From positions 1-56,584 of the forward strand of contig NZ_CAFI01000156.1 in the NCBI RefSeq assembly GCF_000239775.1: a stretch of 56,584 bases of DNA, given 5' to 3'. The position numbers were made by a program, and so were the translations under genes. Below, piece after piece: positions 46,765 through 56,445 of the stretch. The notes under the pieces were generated by a model. That model did no database searches. It saw nothing but the letters and a program-made list of their open reading frames with translations, and had not been told where the DNA came from. Position 1 is the stretch's first letter; each line of letters starts with the position of its first letter. This stretch comes from Bradyrhizobium sp. ORS 375 (GTDB lineage: Bacteria; Pseudomonadota; Alphaproteobacteria; Rhizobiales; Xanthobacteraceae).

Positions 46765-47777
46765 GAGCTGCGCTTGTCGCCGGACCGGCCCGGCGGCACC
46801 ACGACGTGGTCAGCGGTGGCGTTGACGCGAACGCGGCGCGGTGTCGCCGATTTCGACAGCGCGGCGAGCGCGACGAACCACGCCTTGGGCATGTCGGTCG
46901 GAAGCCCCACGGGAATGCCGGCGAGCTTGGCGGTCTGCAGATAGTTCTGCGCGCTCTCGAAGCCCGGCGAGGTACAGGCGATGCAGGCGTAGCCGCCCTT
47001 GGTGCAGGAGCCGCCACCGTTCCACGAGCGTTGATTGCAGTCGCCGACCGCCTGCGTCGCGCGGCAGCCGAGATGCTCCATCAGACAGCCGCGCTCCGAC
47101 ATGGTCTCCGCGCTCGCCTTGAACTCGTAGAACTCGTTGCGCGAGCAGCCATGGTGCGCGAGGTGGTTGGCGATGAAGGTCGGTCGGCCGACCGCGTCGA
47201 GGCCGTCGGCGGTCAGGTCGCCCGATGTGAGCGCCAACAGACTTTCCATCATCCAGCCCGGATGCGGCGCGCATCCGGCGATGTTGATCACCGGCAGCCC
47301 GCGCTTCGAGCGAAATCCGGCGCCGAGCGCGCCGCCGGCATCGCTGCCTTCGAACTGCAAGCCTACTGCATCGGTCGGGTTGATGCCGGCGGCGGGAATA
47401 CCGCCATAGGCGGCGCAGCTGCCGACCGCGACCACGAAATCGGCGAGCGGGGCGAGGTCGAGCAGCCAGTGATAGATCGAGCGGTTGGTGCCGGCGAGCA
47501 TGTTGAAGCGGCCGCTCAGATGCGGCCCGCGCGCGACCGAGCCTTCGAGCACCAGGAGATCGAGCCGCTCGCGGCCGTCGCGGATCGCCTCCAGCAGCTC
47601 GACCACCTCGTCACCGGTCTCCTCGCTGACGGAGGGATGCCAGATCAGGTCGATGCCGGATTGGCGCAGCTCGTCGAACCAGCCGGACGCACCGCTTTCC
47701 AGGATCGACATGGTGCAGCCGCCGCAGCTCGCACCCTGCAGCCACAGCATCCTGGTCATGTTCTCCGCGCCGGCCAT
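46761..47777 (-). CDS. hupU: H2-sensing regulatory hydrogenase small subunit HupU
   Basis: The 338-residue small subunit begins near the first cluster motif (LQGASCGGCTMSI). It carries Cys ligands throughout (AVGSCAAYGG, IAGCAPH, HHGCSRNEF, ERGCLMEHLGC, GYACIACTSPGF). It has no Tat signal and no membrane anchor, so the HupUV sensor stays in the cytoplasm. It starts 23 bases after the hupN stop. Confidence 0.95.
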   Translation of the reverse strand: MAGAENMTRMLWLQGASCGGCTMSILESGASGWFDELRQSGIDLIWHPSVSEETGDEVVELLEAIRDGRERLDLLVLEGSVARGPHLSGRFNMLAGTNRSIYHWLLDLAPLADFVVAVGSCAAYGGIPAAGINPTDAVGLQFEGSDAGGALGAGFRSKRGLPVINIAGCAPHPGWMMESLLALTSGDLTADGLDAVGRPTFIANHLAHHGCSRNEFYEFKASAETMSERGCLMEHLGCRATQAVGDCNQRSWNGGGSCTKGGYACIACTSPGFESAQNYLQTAKLAGIPVGLPTDMPKAWFVALAALSKSATPRRVRVNATADHVVVPPGRSGDKRSS

Positions 47778-47800
47778 GATCCGTACCCGTGCGTTCCGCC

Positions 47801-48904
47801 CTACTTCGCCGTCGGGTTTAGCGCCCCGGCGCGAACGGTGGCAAGCTCACCGCCCGACGTATCCGCGGTACTACTGGAGCGGCGGCCGAGCAGCACGGCG
47901 CCCACCCAGATCAGGCCGAACAGACCGATGGCCAAGAGACCGAGATTGCCGAGGTCGTCCCCGAGGGCAGCCACGACATCGGCCCAGCCTCCAGAGAAGC
48001 CAAGTCGCGGAGCCAGCAGCGCGACCGCCTCGACGCCGCCGATCACCAGCGCAATTGCAACCGAGACGCCGGTGATCACCAGATTGTAGCGCCGCTTGCG
48101 CGCGGGATCGGTGAGCGCCCAGCGATAGGCGCCGACCATCAGCATGCTGTCGGCGGTGTCGACGGTGGCCATCGCCGCGGCGAACAGAGCGGGGAACACA
48201 AGCACATGGGCCAGGCTCGCGCCACGCGCCGCCTCGGTGGCGGAGAGGCTGAGCAGACCGATCTCGCTGGCGGTGTCGAAGCCGAGGCCGAACAGGAAGC
48301 CGAGCGGGTACATGTGCCAGGCGCGCGAGACGATTCGGAGCACGGGCCGCAGCAGACGAATGAGCAAGCCGCGCCCCACCTCACCGGCCGCTTCGCTGCC
48401 GGGATGGGGATGAGACGGGCGGCGCCAGAGGTTCACGAACAGGATCAGGTTGGCGACGGCGATCAGCAGCAGGAACCCTGCCGAGACCGACGTGCCGATG
48501 GCTCCACCGATCGCCCGGATCGTGCTGTCCTCGCTCAACAGGTCGGCGCCGGCCACGAGGCTCACCACGATGGTGGCGATCACGACGACGCTCGAATGGC
48601 CGAGCGCGAAGTAGAGTCCCGCGGCGCGCGGCCGGTCACCATCCTGCACCAGCTTGCGCACCACATTGTCGATCGCCGCGATGTGATCCGCGTCGACGGC
48701 GTGGCGCAGACCGAGCAGCCAGGCCAGCAGCGCGGTGCCGACGATGGCGGGCCGTTCGGCATAGAGCGCAAAGGCCCACGCCCAGGCGAGCGCGTTGGCC
48801 AGCACGAGGCCGGCCAGCATCACGAGGTTCCGGCCGCCGTCGGTGCGGAGCCGGGCCGCGAGCGCGGCGGCAGGCCGGGGATGATCAATTGGCAAAATCG
48901 TCAT
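47801..48904 (-). CDS. hupN: high-affinity nickel permease HupN (NiCoT family)
   Basis: The 367-residue transporter has about eight helices and the NiCoT signatures LRHAVDADHIAAIDN (His68, Asp71, His74) and GLGFDTASEIGLLSL. It supplies nickel for HypA/HypB and the hydrogenase. It heads the hupN-hupU-hupV unit. The ATG at 48904 begins MTILPIDHP. It has no clear ribosome site and would lie only about three bases after the start site predicted from the upstream sigma-54 element, so a later start (for example at 48820) is possible. Confidence 0.9.
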   Translation of the reverse strand: MTILPIDHPRPAAALAARLRTDGGRNLVMLAGLVLANALAWAWAFALYAERPAIVGTALLAWLLGLRHAVDADHIAAIDNVVRKLVQDGDRPRAAGLYFALGHSSVVVIATIVVSLVAGADLLSEDSTIRAIGGAIGTSVSAGFLLLIAVANLILFVNLWRRPSHPHPGSEAAGEVGRGLLIRLLRPVLRIVSRAWHMYPLGFLFGLGFDTASEIGLLSLSATEAARGASLAHVLVFPALFAAAMATVDTADSMLMVGAYRWALTDPARKRRYNLVITGVSVAIALVIGGVEAVALLAPRLGFSGGWADVVAALGDDLGNLGLLAIGLFGLIWVGAVLLGRRSSSTADTSGGELATVRAGALNPTAK

Positions 48905-48917
48905 ACTGGGACAGGAG

Positions 48918-48933
48918 AGCAAGAGCCGCGCCA
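48918..48933 (-). promoter_or_regulatory. candidate sigma-54 promoter before hupN
   Basis: The minus strand reads TGGCGCGGCTCTTGCT, one mismatch from TGGCACG-N4-TTGCT. It would start transcription near 48907, almost on the annotated hupN ATG. The match is as good as that before hupS. The short leader makes it either a nearly leaderless message, a misplaced start codon or a chance match. Confidence 0.6.
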
Positions 48934-49090
48934 AAAGGCAAGGCTCGCGCTCCCGCGGCCAAATCACCCCGAAATCAATCGGCGCGGCTCGCTTGAACCG
49001 GATCGACCTCCTCCCCTTGGCAAGACGCTATCCGGTCAAGCACAAACATTGACCAGCCGGCGACCAACTCATTTCCTCCCTGCTCCCGCC

Positions 49091-50431
49091 TCATCGCGCC
49101 GACGCGCTCTGCGCGGCGATCTCGCGGCGCACTGTCGCCTCGAACTGGCTCGCGGGCGCGGCGAACATCAGCCGGGTCTCCTCATGGAACGCCGAGAAGA
49201 TCCCGACCACGGCCGGCTCGCCGCCGATCTCGGCGAGGATCGGCGAGCCCGAATAGCCGAAATTGGCGAGGCAGTGCACCGTCAGCAGCCTGGCATCCTT
49301 GGTCATCCCTGCGCTGCAATGGCGCTGGCCGGTCGGCGAGTAGCGCCGCTCCTGGCCATAGCCGATCTCGGAGATGGTGCCGGCCTTGGTCGCGGCCGCG
49401 AGCTCGTCGCGGCTCATGGCCTTGACCGCCACCGGCTTCGACGGCAGCGCGTCCTTCAGGATGATCAGCGCCCAGTCGGCCGGAGAGCGGTCGAGCGACC
49501 ATCTGTCGTGCTGGGTCGGGACGAAATCCGGCGCCACGATCAGCCGCTCGGCTGCGGAGGTCGCTGCCGGCGTGCCCTTGTTCATGCCGGCGAGGAAGCG
49601 GACATTGCCCGGGCTGACCTGCGCGAGGCCATTGAACACGCAATGCGCGGCGGTGAGCACCACGCGTGGCGCGACCAGCGTGCCGGTACACCAGCCGCCG
49701 GTGGAGTATTGCGCCACGGTGACCACGCCGATCGACGCAGCCGGCCAGGAGGTCGGGTCCACGACCTCGCCGATGTGCCGGTCGAGCCCAAGCAGCTGCT
49801 CGGGGCGCGGATTGGCGACGCCGGCGTCCGCCGATTCGAATTTCGGCTTCCAGCTCGCAATCGCGTCCTGCGCCTGGGCACGCTGCGCCTCGGTGAGCTT
49901 GACCCGCTGCACGTCGCGACCGGCCGAGCGCACGCCGTTGCGGCCGGCCATCACCAGCCAAGCATAGCCCTGCACGACATCCTGGGTCACGCCCCGGCCA
50001 TCGAGCATCATCAGGCCGAGCATGTACTGCGACTGCGCGAAGCCCTGCGCCGCTGCGCGGCTGAACCAGCGGCCGGCTTCGACGTAGTTGCTCGCGACGC
50101 CTTCGCCATTGATGTAAGCGATGCCGAGATAGTGCTGGGCGACGGCAAGCCCCTGATCGGCGGCCTTGCGGTACCAGGCCAGCGCTTCGGCCGGGTTGCG
50201 CGGCTGGCCCCAGCCGAAGGCGTGCATGAAGCCGAGGTCGAACTGCGCCCGCGCATCGCCCCTGGCGGCCAGCGGCGTGAGCCGCTTGAGGGCAGCGGCG
50301 TGCTGGCCATTGCCTGCCGCGGTGACGGCGTCCTCGAGCTCGGCGGCCGCGGCGCCCGCGACGCTGCCGAGCAGAACGGCGAAACTTATGAGGATGGTCT
50401 TGATCAAGGGCGTTCGCTGAGACCGGAACAT
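49091..50431 (-). CDS. secreted Sel1-repeat and trypsin-like serine protease fusion
   Basis: The 446-residue protein has a signal peptide (TILISFAVLLGSVAGAAAAE). Three to four Sel1-like repeats follow (about 55-165: AQFDLGFMHAFGWGQ, AQHYLGIAYINGEGV, SQYMLGLMMLDGRGV), then a chymotrypsin-fold protease. The triad is His263 (LTAAHCVF), Asp319 (SPADWALI) and Ser394 (GYSGSP, where trypsins have GDSGGP). All three are present, so it should be active. The ATG at 50431 was chosen to start the signal; the frame extends upstream to 50518. It follows phoB by 116 bases and may be a separate unit. Confidence 0.85.
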   Translation of the reverse strand: MFRSQRTPLIKTILISFAVLLGSVAGAAAAELEDAVTAAGNGQHAAALKRLTPLAARGDARAQFDLGFMHAFGWGQPRNPAEALAWYRKAADQGLAVAQHYLGIAYINGEGVASNYVEAGRWFSRAAAQGFAQSQYMLGLMMLDGRGVTQDVVQGYAWLVMAGRNGVRSAGRDVQRVKLTEAQRAQAQDAIASWKPKFESADAGVANPRPEQLLGLDRHIGEVVDPTSWPAASIGVVTVAQYSTGGWCTGTLVAPRVVLTAAHCVFNGLAQVSPGNVRFLAGMNKGTPAATSAAERLIVAPDFVPTQHDRWSLDRSPADWALIILKDALPSKPVAVKAMSRDELAAATKAGTISEIGYGQERRYSPTGQRHCSAGMTKDARLLTVHCLANFGYSGSPILAEIGGEPAVVGIFSAFHEETRLMFAAPASQFEATVRREIAAQSASAR

Positions 50432-50547
50432 CGGCCGCCAAGCAGGCACGATCAAGACGGCGGCGGCGTGGCGGAAAGCGGACCGCGATGTCCTTATTCC
50501 GGCCCACTCGCGTCTCACGCCTGCTCCAACCTCCGCCAGGTCGTCCC

Positions 50548-51255
50548 TTACGCCTGCTCGCTCTTGGCGAACCGGTCGTCCAGCGCGTAACCCGCGCCGC
50601 GCACGGTGCGGATCGGATCCTGCTCGCGGCCCGGATTGAGCAGCTTGCGCAGCCGGCCGATGTGCACGTCCACGGTGCGTTCGTCGATATAGATGTCGCG
50701 GCCCCAGACGCTGTCGAGCAACTGCTCGCGGCTGAACACGCGGCCGGGATGCTCCAGGAAGAATTCCAGCAGCCGATACTCGGTCGGGCCGAGATCGATC
50801 GGCCGGCCCGAGCGTGCGACGCGGCGCTTCTCACGGTCGAGCTCGATGTCGCCGTAGGACAGCACGGTCGCCAGCCGCTCCGGGCTGGCACGCCGCAACA
50901 GGCCCTTCACGCGCGCCAGGAGCTCCGGCACCGAGAACGGCTTGACGATGTAGTCGTCGGCGCCAGTGGCAAGCCCCCGCACCCGCTCGCTCTCCTCACC
51001 GCGCGCGGTGAGCATGATGATCGGCAGCTGCTTGGTCTCGGACCGCGCCCGCAGGCGGCGGCACAGCTCGATGCCGGAGAGTCCCGGCAGCATCCAGTCG
51101 AGCACGACGAGGTCGGGAACGCGCTCCTTCAGCCGCGTGTCGGCCTCGTCGCCGCGCGCCACGGTCTCGACCTCGTAGCCTTCGGCCTCGAGGTTGTAGC
51201 GCAGCAGCGTCGTCAGCGCCTCCTCGTCCTCAACCACCAGAATTCGCGCGCCCAT
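50548..51255 (-). CDS. phoB: phosphate regulon response regulator PhoB
   Basis: The 235-residue OmpR-type regulator has an acidic pocket (VVEDEE), phosphoacceptor Asp53 (VLDWMLPG) and Lys in IVKPFSVPELLARV. The winged HTH includes RTVDVHIGRLRKLL. It binds Pho boxes when phosphate is scarce. It is the last gene of the pst run, 16 bases after phoU. No phoR is in the window. Confidence 0.94.
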   Translation of the reverse strand: MGARILVVEDEEALTTLLRYNLEAEGYEVETVARGDEADTRLKERVPDLVVLDWMLPGLSGIELCRRLRARSETKQLPIIMLTARGEESERVRGLATGADDYIVKPFSVPELLARVKGLLRRASPERLATVLSYGDIELDREKRRVARSGRPIDLGPTEYRLLEFFLEHPGRVFSREQLLDSVWGRDIYIDERTVDVHIGRLRKLLNPGREQDPIRTVRGAGYALDDRFAKSEQA

Positions 51256-51271
51256 GATGGAATCGTCTTTC

Positions 51272-51988
51272 TCAGTTGCCGGGGATCGTGGCTGCGAAGC
51301 TGGTCATGTCGCCCTTCGGGCGCTTGTCCATGATCTGCTGGCCCTCGATCATATAGAACACGGTCTCGGCGATGTTGGTGGCGTGGTCGCCCATCCGCTC
51401 GATGTTCTTGGCGCAGAACATCAGGTGGATGCAGAACGAGATGTTGCGCGGATCTTCCATCATATAGGTCAGGAGCTCGCGGAACAGCGAAGTGCAGATC
51501 GCATCGACCTCCTCGTCGCCCTTCCAGACCGTCATCGCCGCCGGCAGGTCGTGCGCGGCATAGGCGTCCAGCACCGTCTTGACCTGCGACTGCACCAGGT
51601 CGGTCATGTGCTCCAGGCCGCGGATCAGCTTCAGCGGATGGAAGTCGCTCTCCAGCGCCGCGACGCGCTTGCCGATGTTCTTGGCAAGGTCGCCAATCCG
51701 TTCCAGATCGGTCGCCACGCGCATCGCGCCGACGATCTCGCGCAAATCCACCGCCATCGGCTGGCGGCGGGCGATCGTCAGCACTGCGCGCTCCTCGATG
51801 ATGCGCTGCAGCTTGTCGACCTCGACGTCGGCGGCGACCACCTTCTGGCCGAGCGCCACGTCGCGCCGCACCAGCGCGTCGACGGAATCGACGATCAGCC
51901 GCTCGGCGAGGCCGCCCATCTCCGACACCAGCCGGGTCAGGTCCTGCAGATCGCTGTCGAACGCCTTGGCGGTATGTTCACTGGCCAT
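51272..51988 (-). CDS. phoU: phosphate signalling regulator PhoU
   Basis: The 238-residue protein is a two-repeat PhoU: each three-helix half has the metal motif, seen in DLERIGDLAKNIG and NIERMGDHATNIAETV. PhoU links the Pst transporter to the PhoR kinase and damps the response when phosphate is plentiful. It lies between pstB (28-base gap) and phoB. Confidence 0.95.
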   Translation of the reverse strand: MASEHTAKAFDSDLQDLTRLVSEMGGLAERLIVDSVDALVRRDVALGQKVVAADVEVDKLQRIIEERAVLTIARRQPMAVDLREIVGAMRVATDLERIGDLAKNIGKRVAALESDFHPLKLIRGLEHMTDLVQSQVKTVLDAYAAHDLPAAMTVWKGDEEVDAICTSLFRELLTYMMEDPRNISFCIHLMFCAKNIERMGDHATNIAETVFYMIEGQQIMDKRPKGDMTSFAATIPGN

Positions 51989-52016
51989 GATGATCTCCTG
52001 AAGAATGCTGTCGGCG

Positions 52017-52838
52017 TCAGCCGAACCGGCCGGTGATGTAGTCCTGGGTCCGCCGATCGCTCGGCGAGGTGAAGATCTTGCTGGTCTCGTCGAACTCGAT
52101 CAGCTCGCCGAGATACATGAAGGCGGTCTTGTCGGACACGCGCGCCGCCTGCTGCATGTTATGGGTGACGATCGCGATCGTATAGTTCTCCGCAAGCTCC
52201 TGGATCAGCTCCTCGACCTTGGCGGTCGAGATCGGATCGAGCGCCGAGCACGGCTCGTCGAACAGGATCACCTCCGGGCGGACGGCGACCGTGCGCGCGA
52301 TGCACAGGCGCTGCTGCTGGCCGCCGGACAGCGACAGGCCGGAGGCGTTGAGCTTGTCCTTGACCTCGTTCCACAGCGCGCCGCCGCGCAGCGCCTTCTC
52401 GACCCGGTCGTCCATCTCGGACTTCGAGATCTTCTCGTAGAGGCGGATGCCGAAGGCGATGTTCTCGTAGATCGTCATCGGGAACGGCGTCGGCTTCTGG
52501 AACACCATGCCGACCCGCGCACGCAGCAGGTTGAGGTCGAGCTTGGGGTCGAGGATGTTGGTGTTGTCCAGCATCAGCTGGCCGGTGGCGCGCTGGCCCG
52601 GATAGAGGTCGTACATCCGGTTGAAGATGCGCAGCAGCGTGGACTTGCCGCAGCCGGACGGGCCGATGAACGCCGTGACACGGTTGGTGCCGAGCGTCAG
52701 GTTGATGTTCTTCAGCGCATGGTGATCGCCGTAATAGAAGTTCAGGTTGCGCGCGGTCACCTTGGCCGGCGCCTCGGGGAGCGGCTGGCCGTGAAGGGCG
52801 TGAGCGGGCTGACTGACGGAGACGGACAGTTCGGTCAT
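52017..52838 (-). CDS. pstB: phosphate ABC transporter ATPase PstB
   Basis: The 273-residue ATPase has Walker [10 protein letters not shown], the Q-loop QKPTPFP, signature [15 protein letters not shown], Walker [13 protein letters not shown] and the H-loop VTHNMQQ. The ATG at 52838 overlaps the pstA stop by four bases. The frame continues upstream through pstA but is not real there. Confidence 0.96.
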   Translation of the reverse strand: MTELSVSVSQPAHALHGQPLPEAPAKVTARNLNFYYGDHHALKNINLTLGTNRVTAFIGPSGCGKSTLLRIFNRMYDLYPGQRATGQLMLDNTNILDPKLDLNLLRARVGMVFQKPTPFPMTIYENIAFGIRLYEKISKSEMDDRVEKALRGGALWNEVKDKLNASGLSLSGGQQQRLCIARTVAVRPEVILFDEPCSALDPISTAKVEELIQELAENYTIAIVTHNMQQAARVSDKTAFMYLGELIEFDETSKIFTSPSDRRTQDYITGRFG

Positions 52839-53725
52839 TTCGTTTTCCTCTCGGCGCCGAGAATGCGTGCACCGACGTTCAACGCGAGCACGGCCAGAGT
52901 GATGAGAAGGGCTCCGCTCCAGGCCAGCTGCTTCCAATAGGCATACGGGCTCTGGACGAAGTTGTTGATGGTGACGGGCAGGTTCGCCATCGTCTTGGAG
53001 AGGTTGAGGCTCCAGAACTGGTTCGACAGCGCGGTGAACAACAGCGGTGCGGTCTCGCCGGCGACGCGGGCGGTGGCCAGCAGCACGCCGGTGATCAGGC
53101 CGGAACGCGCCGCGCGGTAGGCGATGCGGCGGATCACCAGGGAGCGCGGCAAGCCGAGCGCCGAGGCTGCCTCGCGCAGCGGGTTGGGCACCAGCAGCAG
53201 CATGTCCTCGGTGGTGCGCAGCACGACGGGGATGACGATGACCGCCAGCGCCAGGGCGCCTGCGATGGCCGAGAAGCCGCCCATCGGCACCACCACGGCG
53301 CCATAGATGAAGAGACCGATGATGATCGACGGCGCCGACAGCAGGATGTCGTTGATGAAGCGGATCACCGAAGTCAGCCGGTCGTTGCGGCCGTATTCGG
53401 CGAGGTAGGTGCCGGCGAACAGGCCGAGCGGCGCGCCGATGCCGACGCCGATGATGGTCATCATCACCGAGCCGACGATGGCGTTGCGCAGGCCCCCCTC
53501 GCTGGCGCCGGGCGGCGGCGTGTCGGCGGTGAAGACCTGAAGGCTCAGGCCCGCGAGGCCGTTGTAGAACAGCGTGAACAGGATCAGTGCCAGCCAGGTG
53601 ACGCCGAAGGCCGCGGCGGCGATGCACAGGCCACGGACGACGATGTCCTTGCGGCGACGGCGCGCATAGATCGGATTGATTGGATTGACCGGCGTATCGA
53701 CGGTGGACATCTCGACGCTCGACAT
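52835..53725 (-). CDS. pstA: phosphate ABC transporter permease PstA
   Basis: The 296-residue permease has six helices and the EAA-loop region ([20 protein letters not shown]). The N-terminal tail (about 28 residues) is polar. It lies 17 bases after pstC and overlaps pstB. Confidence 0.95.
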   Translation of the reverse strand: MSSVEMSTVDTPVNPINPIYARRRRKDIVVRGLCIAAAAFGVTWLALILFTLFYNGLAGLSLQVFTADTPPPGASEGGLRNAIVGSVMMTIIGVGIGAPLGLFAGTYLAEYGRNDRLTSVIRFINDILLSAPSIIIGLFIYGAVVVPMGGFSAIAGALALAVIVIPVVLRTTEDMLLLVPNPLREAASALGLPRSLVIRRIAYRAARSGLITGVLLATARVAGETAPLLFTALSNQFWSLNLSKTMANLPVTINNFVQSPYAYWKQLAWSGALLITLAVLALNVGARILGAERKTK

Positions 53726-53742
53726 GGGTTATTCCCCGCCCT

Positions 53743-54738
53743 TTACTTTCCGGCCTTGGCTTCGAGTCGCGCCAGCATCAGCCGGGCGCTCGCCAGCACG
53801 AAGAAGGTGAGGACGAACAGAAGCAGGCCGAGCAGGATCAGGCTCGACTGGTGCAGGCCGTCGCTCTCCTGGAATTCGGAGGCGATCGCGGCCGAGATCG
53901 TCGTGCCCGGGGCAAAGATCGAGGACGAGATCCGGAACGAGTTGCCGATGATGAAGGTCACGGCCATGGTCTCGCCGAGCGCGCGGCCCAGCGCCAGCAT
54001 CACGCCGCCGATCACGCCGACCCTTGTGTACGGGATCACGACGCTGCGGACGACCTCCCAGGTGGTGCAGCCGACGCCGTAGGCAGCCTCCTTCAGCACC
54101 GGCGGCACCGTCTTGAACACGTCGACCGAGATCGAGGTGATGAAGGGCAGCACCATGATCGCCAGGATCAGGGACGCGTTGAACAGGCTGAGATAGGACG
54201 GGGGACCAGCGAAGATGTCCTGCAGCACCGGGATGTTGGCGCAAAGGTTGATCATGAAGGGCTGGAACGTGGTGGCCAGGAACGGGCCCAGCACGAAGAA
54301 GCCCCACATGCCGTAGATGATCGAGGGGATGCCGGCGAGCAGCTCGATGGCGAGGCCAATCGGACGGCGCAGCCATTGCGGGCACAGCTCGGTCAGAAAG
54401 ATCGCGATGCCCAGACCGACCGGAATGGCGATCAGCATGGCGATGAAGGAGGTCACCAGCGTGCCGTAGATCGGACCGAGCGCGCCGAGCACCGGCGGAT
54501 CGGCCGAAGGCGCCCAGCGCTTGGTGACGAGGAACTGGAAGCCATACTCCTTCATCGCCGGCCAGGCGCCGATGACGAGGGAGATGATGATGCCGCCGAG
54601 GATCAGCAGCACCGAGATCGCCGACAGGCGGGTGATCCAGTAGAAGGTGATGTCGCCGAGCTTGAACGCGCTCAGCGCGCGGGCGCGGTCATAGGGCCCT
54701 GCGGCCGACATGTCGCCGACTTCGGATTGAACCGCCAT
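53743..54738 (-). CDS. pstC: phosphate ABC transporter permease PstC
   Basis: The 331-residue permease has six helices. Its conserved cytoplasmic loop is [20 protein letters not shown] and the segment [20 protein letters not shown] is typical. The ATG at 54738 ([10 protein letters not shown]) was preferred, but a GTG at 54771 in frame gives 11 more residues. It follows pstS after a 95-base gap that holds a terminator-like hairpin. Confidence 0.92.
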   Translation of the reverse strand: MAVQSEVGDMSAAGPYDRARALSAFKLGDITFYWITRLSAISVLLILGGIIISLVIGAWPAMKEYGFQFLVTKRWAPSADPPVLGALGPIYGTLVTSFIAMLIAIPVGLGIAIFLTELCPQWLRRPIGLAIELLAGIPSIIYGMWGFFVLGPFLATTFQPFMINLCANIPVLQDIFAGPPSYLSLFNASLILAIMVLPFITSISVDVFKTVPPVLKEAAYGVGCTTWEVVRSVVIPYTRVGVIGGVMLALGRALGETMAVTFIIGNSFRISSSIFAPGTTISAAIASEFQESDGLHQSSLILLGLLLFVLTFFVLASARLMLARLEAKAGK

Positions 54739-54790
54739 CTCCGCCAAGTCCGCCCCCTGTTTCCTGGTCACGCTTCAACCTTGAGAAAAG

Positions 54791-54815
54791 CCCCTCTCCC
54801 GGGACGGGAGAGGGG
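54791..54815. terminator. intercistronic terminator or attenuator between pstS and pstC
   Basis: CCCCTCTCCCG (54791-54801) and CGGGAGAGGGG (54805-54815) form a perfect 11-base stem with a 3-base loop, 18 bases after the pstS stop. On the minus strand it is followed by GCTTTTCTC. It has the form of an intrinsic terminator, probably leaky, which would keep pstS expression above that of pstCAB. Confidence 0.75.
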
Positions 54816-54833
54816 TATTCGTTAGCAGAGAGC

Positions 54834-55844
54834 TCAGCTCTTGATGTCGGCCGACCAGGTCTTCTCGATCAGCTTCACGACGCTGTCGGGCATCGGGATG
54901 TAGTCGAGCTCCTCGGCCATCTTGTCGCCCTTCTCGAACGACCACTTGAAGAACTTGATGGCCTCGGCGGACGCCGCCTTGTCGGTCGGCTCCTTGTGCA
55001 TCAGGATGAAGGTTGCCGCCGTCATCGGCCAGGACTTGTCGCCCGGCTGGTTGGCAAGGATCACATAGTAGCCCGGAGCCTTGGCCCAGTCAGCATTCGC
55101 GGCGGCGGCCTGGAAGGCCTCGACCGTCGGCTGCACGGTCTTGCCGGCCTTGTTGATCATGCCGGTATAGGTCAGCTTGTTCTGCTTGGCATAGGCGTAC
55201 TCGACATAGCCGATCGAGTTCTTGGTCTGGCTGATGTTGCCCGACACGCCCTCATTGCCCTTGGCGCCGACACCGACCGGCCATTCGACGGCAGTGTTGA
55301 AGCCGACCTTGCTCTTCCAGTCGGCGCTCGCCTCGGAGAGATAATAGGTGAAGTTGAAGGTGGTGCCCGAGCCGTCGGAGCGGCGAACGACGGCAATCGC
55401 GTCGGACGGCAGCTTGACGCTGGGGTTCAGCTTCTTGATCGCGGCGTCATCCCACTTGGTGATCTTGCCGAGATAGATGTTGGCGAGCGTTTCGCCGTCC
55501 AGCACCATCTCGCCCGGCTTCACGCCCTCGAGGTTGACGACCGGCACGATGCCGCCCATCACCATCGGCCACTGCACCAGGCCGTCCTTGTCGAGCTGCT
55601 CGGCCTTGAGCGGCGCGTCGGTGGCGCCGAACGTCACGGTCTTGGCCTGGATCTGCTTGATGCCGCCGCCGGAGCCGATCGACTGGTAGTTCAGACCGTT
55701 GCCGGTCTCCTTCTTGTAGGCGTCGGCCCACTTCGAATAGATCGGGAACGGGAACGTCGCGCCCGCGCCGGTGATGTCGGCGGCAAATGCCGACGTCGAT
55801 GCGGCGACCAAGCCGGCAGCGACGAGTGCTTTGACGAATTTCAT
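54834..55844 (-). CDS. pstS: periplasmic phosphate-binding protein PstS
   Basis: The 336-residue binding protein has a signal peptide ([20 protein letters not shown]) and the phosphate-loop motifs [22 protein letters not shown] and [16 protein letters not shown]. It delivers phosphate to PstCA. It is the first gene of the Pho regulon operon, directly behind a Pho box. Confidence 0.96.
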   Translation of the reverse strand: MKFVKALVAAGLVAASTSAFAADITGAGATFPFPIYSKWADAYKKETGNGLNYQSIGSGGGIKQIQAKTVTFGATDAPLKAEQLDKDGLVQWPMVMGGIVPVVNLEGVKPGEMVLDGETLANIYLGKITKWDDAAIKKLNPSVKLPSDAIAVVRRSDGSGTTFNFTYYLSEASADWKSKVGFNTAVEWPVGVGAKGNEGVSGNISQTKNSIGYVEYAYAKQNKLTYTGMINKAGKTVQPTVEAFQAAAANADWAKAPGYYVILANQPGDKSWPMTAATFILMHKEPTDKAASAEAIKFFKWSFEKGDKMAEELDYIPMPDSVVKLIEKTWSADIKS

Positions 55845-55928
55845 AGCTGGTCTCCATGCTTGGGAAGCGAAGCGCCATATGCACCCGATTGCGCTTCCCG
55901 GGCCGCTTTAAGGGGCCTCGATGCCGCT

Positions 55929-55960
55929 TTTATAAAGGTTCGATGACAGCTGGATGACAG
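55929..55960 (-). promoter_or_regulatory. Pho box and -10 element of pstS
   Basis: On the minus strand two direct CTGTCAT repeats (55954-55960 and 55943-55949) lie 11 bases apart. That is the standard PhoB-binding arrangement. A -10 like TATAAA (55929-55934) follows 8 bases later. PhoB bound there replaces the -35 contact. The pstS ATG is about 85 bases downstream. Confidence 0.88.
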
Positions 55961-56163
55961 TCACAACCCATTGATTAATATTGAAAATCAGACTTCGTCC
56001 CGAATTTCTACGGTCGATCTGACCGTGTTCTCTGAGACTTCCACACCATCCTTGAGAGAGCGGCGCTCACGGGCTCTGCGGAGGTATGATGCAGGCCGTT
56101 ATTACTGGACAAGAGATGCTGGGTGCTCCGCGCGTTTGCCACGATGCGCGCATCACATTCGGT
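55961..56163. other. non-coding stretch upstream of pstS
   Basis: No plausible gene was seen. It is moderately AT-rich next to the Pho box and then reaches the dispersed repeat. Short frames on both strands show no protein-like composition. Confidence 0.4.
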
Positions 56164-56286
56164 GTCGTCCCGGCCCTGAGCCGGGACCCATAGCCACAGA
56201 TCGATGTGGCGGGCGGGATCTGTCCACCCGCGTGCCTCAAACATCTCCCCTGGGGTTATGGGTCCCGGCTCAAGGCCAGGACGACA
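56164..56286. repeat. dispersed Bradyrhizobium-type palindromic repeat, copy 2
   Basis: The left block (56164-56192: tgtcgtcccggccctgagcc, then gggacccata) and the right block (56255-56286: gttatgggtcccggctcaag, then gccaggacgacag) are inverted copies. The right part and its lead-in (gcctcaaac, ctcccctgggg) match copy 1 at 242-292. The region is non-coding. Confidence 0.7.
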
Positions 56287-56445
56287 GCGGAGGTCCTGGT
56301 CGGCGCCTTTCATCTCACTGCCGAGCTGAAGAAAGATCATCGACAAGCCATGAAGATCGGACAAGCCACGGAGACGCGAGATTGCCGTCCCGCGGCACGG
56401 CGTGCCCGAGGCATGCATCGGTCATATCCCTCCTGAATCGAGAGG

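Noticed and set aside
48206-50590. 794-codon open frame on the + strand across hupN and the protease
   Set aside because: It crosses two unrelated genes and an intergenic region, with no recognisable domain.
52839-53627. N-terminal extension of the pstB frame
   Set aside because: It is the shadow of pstA. The ATG at 52838 overlaps the pstA stop and begins a normal PstB.
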